NCBI GenBank assembly: GCA_903825095.1
Contig: CAIJZF010000251.1
Coordinates: forward strand, 1 to 6,643
DNA from: an uncultured Bacteroidota bacterium
Lineage (GTDB): Bacteria; Bacteroidota; Bacteroidia; Chitinophagales; Chitinophagaceae
Direction of reading: 5' to 3'
Length of the DNA stretch: 6,643 nt
The position numbers and the translations under genes are program-made. Positions 1-6,241 of this stretch are shown one piece after another (the stretch's first letter is position 1; each line of letters opens with the position of its first letter). Below the pieces are notes generated by a model. The model did not search any database, had not been told where the DNA came from, and worked only from the letters and a program-made list of their open reading frames with translations.

Positions 1-84
1 AATGATTACAAAGAAAACTTTGTACAATTTACTTTAGGCTATAGCTTAAGCGATGTTTGGTTTAATAAACGCAAATATGATTAA
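1..84 (+). CDS. C-terminal end of a probable outer-membrane protein (5' partial)
   Basis: Reading from base 1 gives an open frame of 27 codons ending in TAA at 82-84; the start lies left of the window. The visible tail includes FVQFTLGYSLSDVWFNKRKY, with alternating hydrophobic and polar residues followed by a basic, aromatic end. This resembles the last strands of a Bacteroidota outer-membrane beta-barrel. In many Bacteroidota an outer-membrane protein gene lies just upstream of lptC, which supports the guess, but the family cannot be named from 27 residues. The stop codon overlaps the likely lptC start by 8 nt, so the two genes are probably translationally coupled. Confidence 0.55.
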   Translation, partial: NDYKENFVQFTLGYSLSDVWFNKRKYD

Positions 85-673
85 TACTTTATTATATAAA
101 AATACTAAACTAGCAGTTGCTTTACTAAGTAGCTGCTTTTTTATGATGGCATGTGAAAATAATGTCAATGAAGTACAGGCCTTAGGTGCGCGTATTGGAG
201 GTATTGATGTGGGAAAAGATGTTTCTATTTTTATTAGTACCGATGGAAAAATGACAGCAAAATTAATGGCGCCTTTAATGAATAAATATTTAGTCGATAG
301 TGGTAAGATGGTTGAATTTCCAAGTACCATTAAAGTAGATTTTTATAAAGACAGTTTGCATATTGAAAGTAAACTTAGCGCCAACTACGCAAATTATAAG
401 GAAGCAGAGAACAAAGTATTTTTAAGAGACAATGTAATTGTATACAATGTAATGGGTGATACTTTATGGTGTAAGGAAATGAACTGGGATCAAAATACCA
501 ATAAGTTCACCACCGATAAAGAAGTGATTGTCAAACAACATAACCCCATTGCTAAAACTTATGGAATGGGTTTTGAAGCCAATCAGAACTTAACCGACAT
601 AAAAATTTTTAAACCACAGGCCAATAGCTATGCTATTATCTCAGACAGTGCTGGTTTTAATACAAAAAAATAG
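77..673 (+). CDS. lptC: LptC-family LPS export protein, lipoprotein-type
   Basis: This is probably the periplasmic LptC component of the Lpt bridge, which takes lipopolysaccharide from the inner-membrane LptBFG transporter towards LptA and the outer membrane. The protein is 198 aa. An N-terminal hydrophobic segment leads to Cys26 in the context FFMMAC, a loose lipobox, followed by an OstA/LptC-like beta-rich region (about residues 45-185). Family-typical stretches are DGKMTAKLMAPLMNKYL, EFPSTIKVDFY, SKLSANYA and the later MNWDQNTNKFTTDKEVIV and GMGFEANQ. An in-frame ATG at 53 would add eight residues and overlap the upstream gene by 32 nt. ATG 77 is preferred because it gives a normal signal-peptide length and a short ATGATTAA overlap. 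E. coli LptC is anchored by a transmembrane helix; lipid anchoring here is inferred from the Cys. The aldo/keto reductase gene follows 18 nt later. Confidence 0.9.
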   Translation: MINTLLYKNTKLAVALLSSCFFMMACENNVNEVQALGARIGGIDVGKDVSIFISTDGKMTAKLMAPLMNKYLVDSGKMVEFPSTIKVDFYKDSLHIESKLSANYANYKEAENKVFLRDNVIVYNVMGDTLWCKEMNWDQNTNKFTTDKEVIVKQHNPIAKTYGMGFEANQNLTDIKIFKPQANSYAIISDSAGFNTKK

Positions 674-691
674 ATATAAAAAATAATAGCT

Positions 692-1681
692 ATGGAATAT
701 AGAAAAATGGGTAAAACCGGCTTACAATTAAGTACACTTAGTTTTGGAAGCTGGGTTACTTTTCACAAACAAATCAACGATGGCATTGCCGATGAACTAA
801 TGGGTATTGCTTATGATGCGGGCATTAACTTTTTTGATAACGCAGAAGTATATGCTGCTGGGGAGAGTGAAAAAATGATGGGTCGAGTATTAAGTAAAAA
901 AAACTGGGATAGAACTTCTATCGTACTTTCTTCCAAAGCCTATTTTGGTTGGAGAGGAAAAGCAAACAAACCCAATCAAACAGGACTTAGCAGAAAGCAT
1001 TTAACAGAAGCCTGTCATGAAGCCTTGAAAAGATTAGAAACAGATTATTTAGATCTTTACTATTGTCATAGACCTGATAAAACTACGCCTATTGAAGAAG
1101 TGGTGCAAACGATGAACACGCTTATTCAACAAGGAAAAATTTTATACTGGGGTACTAGTGAGTGGAGTGGTGTTGAAATTATGGAAGCCCACCGAGTAGC
1201 GGCTGCACAACATTTAATAGGACCCTCTGTTGAACAACCTCAATACAATTTATTTGAGCGTGGAAAAATGGAGAATGAATACCTGGAAATTTTTAAGAAT
1301 CTAGGGATGGGTACGACCATTTGGAGTCCTTTAGCTTCCGGGCTTTTAACAGGAAAATACAACGATGGCATACCAGAAGGTTCTCGCTTTCAATTAGAAG
1401 GTTTTGAATGGTTAAGAGACCGCTTATTAATGCAAGACAGTATAAAAAAAGTACAACAATTAGGGGTTCTTGCCAAAGCATTAAAAGTAAGCACCGCTTC
1501 ATTAAGTATTGCTTGGTGTATTAAAAACCCAAATGTAAGTACTGCTATTTTAGGTGCTACCAACAAAGCACAATTAGTAGATAATTTAACGGCTATTGAT
1601 ACGGCCGCCTTATTGACTGCTGAAATTATGGATCAAATTGAAGGCATTGTAGAAACAAAACCAAAATTACCTGAGTGGTAA
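692..1681 (+). CDS. Aldo/keto reductase of the Kv-beta-like (AKR6-type) family
   Basis: A cytosolic NADP(H)-dependent oxidoreductase with a TIM-barrel fold, 329 aa, full length for the family; the physiological carbonyl substrate is unknown. The catalytic tetrad is complete: Asp49 and Tyr54 in FFDNAEVYAAG, Lys82 in LSSKAYF, and His126 in YYCHRPD. Stretches shared with potassium-channel beta subunits are AEVYAAG, GLSRKH, the RPD(K)TTPIEE region, YWGTSEWS, IMEA, SPLASGLLTGKY and the C-terminal AILGATNKAQLVDNL cofactor segment. Animal Kv-beta has Asn where this protein has His126, so this one should be a fully competent reductase. No potassium channel gene is visible nearby, so a channel-subunit role is not supported. 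The start ATG lies 18 nt after lptC behind an A/T-rich leader with no Shine-Dalgarno site. Co-transcription with lptC is likely. Confidence 0.93.
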   Translation: MEYRKMGKTGLQLSTLSFGSWVTFHKQINDGIADELMGIAYDAGINFFDNAEVYAAGESEKMMGRVLSKKNWDRTSIVLSSKAYFGWRGKANKPNQTGLSRKHLTEACHEALKRLETDYLDLYYCHRPDKTTPIEEVVQTMNTLIQQGKILYWGTSEWSGVEIMEAHRVAAAQHLIGPSVEQPQYNLFERGKMENEYLEIFKNLGMGTTIWSPLASGLLTGKYNDGIPEGSRFQLEGFEWLRDRLLMQDSIKKVQQLGVLAKALKVSTASLSIAWCIKNPNVSTAILGATNKAQLVDNLTAIDTAALLTAEIMDQIEGIVETKPKLPEW

Positions 1682-1713
1682 TGACTATTTTTGAAATTGA
1701 ATAAACTATTTAT

Positions 1714-2949
1714 ATGCTTTTCGCGATAGTCGCTTCTTTAATTTTAATAGGATTTTTCTCAGGCTATGAAATTGGCTTTGTAAGTGCCAACCGTTTAAGC
1801 TTAGAGCTTAAAAAAAAGCAGGGCAACCCTTCTGGAAAAATTATAGCTAAGTTTTTAGAAGCTCCTACACAATTTATTGGCACTTGTTTAATTGGCTTAA
1901 ATATTTCCTTGGTCGTTTTCGGTATTCAATTCGAAGCTTTACTACATCAATTTATTTGGGAAAGGTGGAACCTAGGTCCCTACTCTATTTTACTGGGCAA
2001 TACTATTTTATCAACCCTTGTTATATTACTTATAGGAGAACTCGTACCCAAGGCCATCTTCAAAGCCAGGGCCGCTTCCATGATTACGGTCTTTGCCCCT
2101 TTGGCACAATTTTTTCATTTATTATTTAGGCCCATTACCATATTACTTGTGAACCTTGCACAATTTGTATTGAAGTATTTATTTCAAATGCGCATCATTC
2201 ATAAAAAAGAGGGATTCACTAAAGTAGATCTTGCGCATTTTGTACAACAAACAAAACAATCAAAAGAACAACAAGATTTAAATACCGATTTATTTGAAAA
2301 TGCATTAAGCCTCCCCGATATCAAAATTAGAGAATGCTTAGTGCCTAGAACAGAAATTGTGGGTGTAGAATTAAGTACTTCTATTCAAACACTGAGTGAA
2401 ATATTTATTGAAACTAAATTAAGTAAGCTTATTGTGTACGAAGAAAGCTTGGACTCCATTGTGGGTTATGTACATCAACTAGATTTATTTAAAAAGCCTA
2501 CGCAAATTGCTTCCATTTTGCACTCTATTCCTTTAGTAACTGAAAGTATGAACGCTGCAGACTTAATAAGTTTATTCTCTAAAAAAAGAAAGAGTATTGC
2601 CTGGGTGGTAGATGAGTTTGGAGGCACGGCGGGTATTGTTACCATGGAAGATGTGCTAGAAGAAATTTTTGGAGAAATTGAAGATGAGTATGATGAGCAG
2701 GAATTGATTGAAAAAAAGCTCTCAGATACCGAGTATATATTTAGTGGGCGCTTAGAGCTAGACTACTTATATGAAAAATATGGCATAGACTTTTCCGCAG
2801 ACAGCTCAGAGACCCTCAGCGGCTATTTAATTCACCATCACGAGTCCATTCCTAAAATGCGCACCATTATACATTTGCCGCATTTTGACGCCGAAATTTT
2901 GGCCGTAAGTGATACCCGAATTGAAAAGGCAAAAATTAAAATCCGATAG
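1714..2949 (+). CDS. CNNM/CorC (HlyC) family membrane protein with CBS pair
   Basis: An inner-membrane protein of 411 aa, often annotated as hemolysin family protein. The family includes CNNM/CorC divalent-metal (Mg2+/Co2+) exporters, and in Bacteroidota the related GldE. The order is: a DUF21/CNNM membrane domain (about 1-165) with FFSGYEIGFVSANR at 14-27, a PTQFIGTCLIGLNISLVVFG helix at 51-70 and GELVPK at 108-113; a CBS pair (about 205-320) starting at CLVPRTEIVGVE and ending around WVVDEFGGTAGIVTMEDVLE (Asp300 onwards); an acidic FGEIEDEYDE linker; and a CorC_HlyC domain (about 330-411). The start matches the usual family N-terminus, a hydrophobic helix running straight into FFSG-E. It lies 32 nt after the aldo/keto reductase. 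Metal transport is inferred from the family. It is not called gldE because no gldD neighbour is seen. Confidence 0.9.
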   Translation: MLFAIVASLILIGFFSGYEIGFVSANRLSLELKKKQGNPSGKIIAKFLEAPTQFIGTCLIGLNISLVVFGIQFEALLHQFIWERWNLGPYSILLGNTILSTLVILLIGELVPKAIFKARAASMITVFAPLAQFFHLLFRPITILLVNLAQFVLKYLFQMRIIHKKEGFTKVDLAHFVQQTKQSKEQQDLNTDLFENALSLPDIKIRECLVPRTEIVGVELSTSIQTLSEIFIETKLSKLIVYEESLDSIVGYVHQLDLFKKPTQIASILHSIPLVTESMNAADLISLFSKKRKSIAWVVDEFGGTAGIVTMEDVLEEIFGEIEDEYDEQELIEKKLSDTEYIFSGRLELDYLYEKYGIDFSADSSETLSGYLIHHHESIPKMRTIIHLPHFDAEILAVSDTRIEKAKIKIR

Positions 2950-2963
2950 TCCTTTTTTTGATT

Positions 2964-3000
2964 TTTGGACCCCCTTTTTCCACTAGAAACCTTAACTTTA
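2964..3000 (+). promoter_or_regulatory. Possible Bacteroidota-type promoter before tatC
   Basis: TAACTTTA at 2993-3000 is one base off the Bacteroidota -7 consensus TAnnTTTG and lies 20 nt before the tatC ATG. A TTTG at 2964-2967 could serve as the -33 element, but the 25-nt spacing is longer than usual. The surrounding 71-nt gap is T- and C-rich and holds no clear terminator. Weak evidence; tatC could equally be read from upstream. Confidence 0.25.
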
Positions 3001-3020
3001 GCCCTCATTGAAAATGTATT

Positions 3021-3875
3021 ATGGCACTATTTGACCGATTTAAAAAAACTGACGAATCAGAGATGTCTTTCATCGATCATTTGGAAGTATTAAGAGGCAC
3101 GATTGTGCGATCACTCAGCTCTGTATTAATCACATCCGTTATTATATTCATTTATCGTGATTGGATTATGGACAATGTTATTACTGGTCCCCTGAACCCA
3201 GATTTCATTACTTACAAAGCATTCTGTGATTTAAGCCATTGGTTACATTTAGGAGATGCACTTTGTATGCCTCCTGTAAAAGTATCTTTACAAAGCACCA
3301 CTTTCGGCGGTCAATTTTTAAGTAGTATTAGTATGGCCTTTGTAGGTGGATTAATTATCGCCTTCCCTTATATATTTTATCAAATATGGGCTTTTATAAA
3401 ACCCGCTTTGAAAGAAAAAGAAATTAAGAACACAAGGTTCATGATTTTTTGGGTTTCTTTATTTTTCTTCATGGGCGCAGCCTTTGGATTTTTTGTATTA
3501 GGCCCTTTTACTTTTAATTTTTTGGCAGGCTTTCAATTAGGTTCAAAAGGCGCTATCACTACTATTCCTACTTTTGCAGATTACTTAGATAATTTGACCA
3601 ACTTAATTTTAGGTTGTGGTATTGCATTTGAACTACCTGTGATTGTATTTTTATTAACAAAGATTGGTTTAATCACTCCTAAGTTTTTAACCACTACGCG
3701 TAAATATGCAGTAGTCATCATTTTATTGGTAGCTGCCTTTATTACGCCTAGCCCTGACTGGTATAGTCAAACCATTGTATTTATTCCTTTATATACTTTA
3801 TTTGAGTTTAGCATTTTCGTTTCAAGATGGGCGCATAAGTCTGTTAAAAATGAAGAAGACGAGCAGTGGGATTAA
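3021..3875 (+). CDS. tatC: Sec-independent protein translocase subunit TatC
   Basis: The inner-membrane receptor of the twin-arginine translocase, which recognises RR signal peptides and exports folded proteins with TatA-type partners (not in this window). At 284 aa with about six membrane helices it is somewhat longer than E. coli TatC, mainly through a large first periplasmic loop (about 50-98). Family signatures are FIDHLEVLRG near the N-terminus (His20, Glu22, Arg25), FPYIFYQIWAFIKPALKEKE around 115-134, FELPVIVFLL with the membrane-embedded Glu204 (E. coli Glu170 equivalent), and AAFITPSPDWYSQTIVFIPLYTLFE near the end. The first loop holds two cysteines, Cys69 and Cys82, which could form a disulfide. 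The second Glu of the common HLEELR motif is Val here. The gene follows the CNNM gene by 71 nt and precedes rpiB by 76 nt. Confidence 0.96.
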   Translation: MALFDRFKKTDESEMSFIDHLEVLRGTIVRSLSSVLITSVIIFIYRDWIMDNVITGPLNPDFITYKAFCDLSHWLHLGDALCMPPVKVSLQSTTFGGQFLSSISMAFVGGLIIAFPYIFYQIWAFIKPALKEKEIKNTRFMIFWVSLFFFMGAAFGFFVLGPFTFNFLAGFQLGSKGAITTIPTFADYLDNLTNLILGCGIAFELPVIVFLLTKIGLITPKFLTTTRKYAVVIILLVAAFITPSPDWYSQTIVFIPLYTLFEFSIFVSRWAHKSVKNEEDEQWD

Positions 3876-3951
3876 ATAGAAAACTTAAATTAGAAAAAAT
3901 ATAATAGTAGTAGGATAATTTTATCTATTCTATACCCATAAAAAATAAATT

Positions 3952-4407
3952 ATGTCATTTGTATTTGATGCTCAAAAACCCATTGCCTTAGGCGCCGACC
4001 ACGCAGGTGTTGATTTTAAAAATACCATTAACGCTTGGTTACAAGAAAAAGGATATACCACCAAAGATTTTGGTACCTACAGCTCCGATTCTGTCGACTA
4101 CCCCGATTTTGCTCACCCCACTGCCACTAGTGTTGAAACTGGAGAAGCGGCTTTTGGTATTTTATTTTGCGGTAGTGCCAATGGTGTTGCGATGACAGCC
4201 AATAAGCATGCAGGTATTAGAGCGGGTCTTTGCTGGCAAACCGATGTAGCAGAACTAACACGCTTACATAATAATGCGAACATGATTTGTATACCTGCAC
4301 GTTATGTAAGTATAGAACTTGCCAAAGAAATGATAGAAAAATTTATGACTACCGCCTTTGAAGGAGGCAGACATCAAAATAGAGTGAACAAAATAACTTG
4401 TGCTTAA
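3952..4407 (+). CDS. rpiB: Ribose 5-phosphate isomerase B
   Basis: A cytosolic enzyme that interconverts ribose 5-phosphate and ribulose 5-phosphate in the non-oxidative pentose phosphate pathway; RpiB-family members can also act on allose 6-phosphate. The protein is 151 aa, the normal RpiB size. Visible motifs are LGADHAG (Asp16, His17), VDYPDFA, the active-site stretch ILFCGSANGVAMTANK with catalytic Cys73, GIRAGLC, the phosphate-binding RLHNNANMICIPAR (His106, Arg117), and FEGGRHQNRVNKI (Arg140, Arg144). It begins 76 nt after tatC, behind an AT-rich gap with no clear signals, and ends 16 nt before the M28 peptidase gene, with which it is probably co-transcribed. Confidence 0.96.
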   Translation: MSFVFDAQKPIALGADHAGVDFKNTINAWLQEKGYTTKDFGTYSSDSVDYPDFAHPTATSVETGEAAFGILFCGSANGVAMTANKHAGIRAGLCWQTDVAELTRLHNNANMICIPARYVSIELAKEMIEKFMTTAFEGGRHQNRVNKITCA

Positions 4408-4423
4408 AAATTAAATACGTCTT

Positions 4424-5974
4424 ATGAAAAAACTAGTATGGATTTTCTTGCTGTTCATCAGCACCATGTCTTTTGCTCAAACAACAAAAGACCTTACCAA
4501 ATTTGCTAATGTCATTACAGCAAAAGGCTTGAAAGAAAAACTTTCTATCATTGCGAGTGCTGAGATGGAAGGCCGTGAAACAGGCTCGCCAGGGCAAAAA
4601 AGAGCAGCCGCTTATATTGAATCTGAATTTAAAAGAATGGGGCTATTGCCAGGTAATGGAAATAGCTACCAACAAGTATACCCTGTATACCAAGATGTAC
4701 TTACTGAAAAAAAATTAACAGTTCAAGGAAAATCATTTGTATGGGACAAAGATTTCAACTTTAATTTACAAGGCATTACCAATTCTAATGTAAACTTCAA
4801 AGAAGTTGTTTTTGCAGGTTACGGAATTGTAGATGCTAGCAAATCAATTAATGATTATGAAAATTTAGAGGTAAAAGGAAAGTTGGTTGTGATCATAGAT
4901 GGCAATAGTGATGGCCCTGTAAAAATGGGACCAGGTGGCAATCGCGCCTTTTATTCCAACCCCGCATCTCCTATGGCTAAATTGCGTCAAGCAAGCAGCA
5001 AAGGGGCGGCTGGTTTATTCATTATATCAGGTGATTTCCCAACTGCTACACCCTCTCTTACCAAAGGAAATGTTTATATGAAAGCCAATACGAATGCAAA
5101 TGCAGGTTTTATAATGGCCAATATTTCAATGGAAGTAGCTAGTGCACTATTTGGCGCTACTGCATCTTCTTTAACGAATTTAATAGAATTAAAAAAAGGA
5201 AGCTATACGACCGATGCTACTATTGTTGCGAGTAAAACCACTGAAAATGTTGAAAGTAGCAATGTGATTGCTATACTTCCTGGTACAGATAAAAAAGAAG
5301 AATATTTAATGCTAACTGGCCACTACGATCATTTAGGCAAAAGAGGTGATGTCATTTATTATGGCGCCGATGATGATGGTTCAGGAACAGTGAGTGTGAT
5401 GCAAATGGCTGAAGCATTTTCTGTTGCAGCCAAAAAAGGTTTTAAGCCCCGCAGAACCATTGTATTTATGACAGTTAGTGGAGAAGAGAAAGGCTTATGG
5501 GGCTCAGAGTATTATGCAGAACATCCTATATTTCCTTTAGATAAAACCACTGCCGATTTGAATACAGACATGGTGGGCCGTGTAGACACAGAGCGTCATT
5601 TAGGAGATACACTTAGTTATGTATATGTGATTGGTCACGATAAATTAAGTTCTGAATTAGTAGGTATTAATGAAGCAGCGAATAAGGCTTCAAGTAATAT
5701 TACATTAGATTATAAGTATGACGATCCTAATGATAAAAATAGAATTTACTACCGTAGCGACCATTACAATTTTGCTAAAAAAGGAGTGCCTATTTTATTT
5801 TTCTATGATGGTATGTTATTAGCAGATTACCACCAACCAACCGATACTATTGAAAAAATTAATTTCGATTTGATGCAAAAAAGAGTATCCATGGTTTTTC
5901 ATACTGCTTGTGAAATTGCACAAAGAGAAGATATGCTGAAAAGAGATATTCCTTTGAATATGCCCGGTCGTTAG
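4424..5974 (+). CDS. Secreted M28-family zinc metallopeptidase with PA domain
   Basis: A 516-aa exported di-zinc aminopeptidase/carboxypeptidase-like hydrolase. A Sec signal peptide (MKKLVWIFLLFISTMSFA, cut before Gln19) precedes a short N-terminal region with EMEGRETGSPGQKRAAAYIE (about 47-66), which is typical of M28. A PA-type insert (about 128-255) follows, then the catalytic core. Zinc ligands and catalytic residues expected for M28 are all present: His300 in GHYDHLG, bridging Asp316 in GADDDGSGT, general base Glu354 and ligand Glu355 in SGEEKGLWGS, Asp382 in NTDMVGR, and His447 in SDHYNF. There is no C-terminal type IX secretion domain, so a periplasmic location, or release by another route, is likely. 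The substrate is unknown. It lies 16 nt after rpiB, and its TAG stop forms part of an inverted repeat. Confidence 0.94.
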   Translation: MKKLVWIFLLFISTMSFAQTTKDLTKFANVITAKGLKEKLSIIASAEMEGRETGSPGQKRAAAYIESEFKRMGLLPGNGNSYQQVYPVYQDVLTEKKLTVQGKSFVWDKDFNFNLQGITNSNVNFKEVVFAGYGIVDASKSINDYENLEVKGKLVVIIDGNSDGPVKMGPGGNRAFYSNPASPMAKLRQASSKGAAGLFIISGDFPTATPSLTKGNVYMKANTNANAGFIMANISMEVASALFGATASSLTNLIELKKGSYTTDATIVASKTTENVESSNVIAILPGTDKKEEYLMLTGHYDHLGKRGDVIYYGADDDGSGTVSVMQMAEAFSVAAKKGFKPRRTIVFMTVSGEEKGLWGSEYYAEHPIFPLDKTTADLNTDMVGRVDTERHLGDTLSYVYVIGHDKLSSELVGINEAANKASSNITLDYKYDDPNDKNRIYYRSDHYNFAKKGVPILFFYDGMLLADYHQPTDTIEKINFDLMQKRVSMVFHTACEIAQREDMLKRDIPLNMPGR

Positions 5975-6066
5975 ATTAAATATTCATTCAAAATATAATT
6001 TTTCGTTCTCTATCGCTTCGCTCAAAGTTCACTCAAAATTATATTTTCTCATTTCTATTTAATCTA
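5972..6066. repeat. Nested AT-rich inverted repeat at the end of the M28 gene
   Basis: Two perfect pairs of arms are nested. The outer arms are TAGATTAAATA (5972-5982) and its complement (6056-6066), 11 bp. The inner arms are AAAATATAATTTT (5990-6002) and its complement (6035-6047), 13 bp. The 7- and 8-nt spacers between the arms do not pair. The 32-nt centre (6003-6034) is more GC-rich and includes CTATCGCTTCGCTC. The outer left arm includes the stop codon of the peptidase gene. The layout could be a miniature mobile element, a REP-like repeat, or a 3'-end RNA fold. Copies elsewhere in the genome would decide between these. Confidence 0.55.
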
Positions 6067-6084
6067 TAATTAGATCAGAAAGAA

Positions 6085-6124
6085 AATAAAAAAGCCCCTT
6101 CGATTTCGGAGGGGCTTTTTTATT
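6085..6124. terminator. Bidirectional rho-independent terminator (first)
   Basis: A GC-rich hairpin with stem GCCCCTTCG/CGGAGGGGC (one T-G wobble) closed by an ATTT tetraloop. An A-run (6088-6093) precedes it and a T-run (6116-6121) follows, and these pair to lengthen the stem. The symmetry gives a U-tract on both strands. It lies about 110 nt after the M28 stop and is the best terminator for the plus-strand operon. Confidence 0.92.
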
Positions 6125-6153
6125 CGAAAATCATTTTTTATATTGGAATTAAA

Positions 6154-6182
6154 TCAGCGCCCTCGTTTATGGGGGGCGCTGA
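6154..6182. terminator. GC-rich hairpin between two terminators, possible minus-strand terminator
   Basis: The arms TCAGCGCCC (6154-6162) and GGGCGCTGA (6174-6182) are perfect, and two further inner pairs (T-G, C-G) leave a 7-nt loop, GTTTATG. On the plus strand it is followed by A residues, so it is not a plus-strand terminator. On the minus strand it is followed by TTTAATT, a weak U-tract, so it may back up termination of the converging gene. Another structured-RNA role is possible. Confidence 0.55.
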
Positions 6183-6196
6183 AAAAATCATTAGAG

Positions 6197-6241
6197 AAAA
6201 AATAAGAGCCCCTAAATTTTAAATAGGGGCTCTTATTTTTT
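6197..6241. terminator. Bidirectional rho-independent terminator (third hairpin)
   Basis: A perfect 18-bp stem with arms at 6197-6214 and 6224-6241 (core AAGAGCCCCTA and its complement) and a 9-nt loop. Six A residues flank the left side and six T residues the right, giving a U-tract on either strand. Its right arm overlaps the stop codon (6240-6242) of the minus-strand gene, so it is that gene's immediate terminator and a second one for read-through from the plus-strand operon. Confidence 0.92.

Noticed and set aside
46..330. Minus-strand open frame of 94 codons across the start of lptC
   Set aside because: It is antisense to a confidently recognised gene, has no family-like motifs, and its composition is that expected from the complement of lptC.
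1293..1502. Minus-strand open frame of 69 codons inside the aldo/keto reductase gene
   Set aside because: It lies wholly antisense to a conserved enzyme and shows no recognisable domain.
1681..1704. Seven-codon ORF starting at the TAATG overlapping the aldo/keto reductase stop, in frame with the CNNM gene but closed by TAA
   Set aside because: A leader peptide was considered, but there is no attenuator-like hairpin or codon run, and such micro-ORFs are common by chance in AT-rich gaps.
1884..2129. Alternative-frame open stretch of 81 codons inside the CNNM gene
   Set aside because: It overlaps the conserved membrane domain of the CNNM protein, and its translation shows no family resemblance.
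2932..2970. Possible terminator after the CNNM gene (CAAAAAT pairing with ATTTTTG, or GTCC with GGAC)
   Set aside because: The stems are short or purely A/T with loops of 14-25 nt; neither resembles the strong terminators at 6085-6241.
3914..3925. Short palindrome GATAATTTTATC in the gap before rpiB, considered as an operator or promoter
   Set aside because: The arms are only 5 bp of A/T-rich sequence, which is expected by chance; no matching second copy was seen.
4007..4195. Alternative-frame open stretch of 62 codons inside rpiB
   Set aside because: It is a shadow of the rpiB reading frame, which carries all the catalytic motifs.
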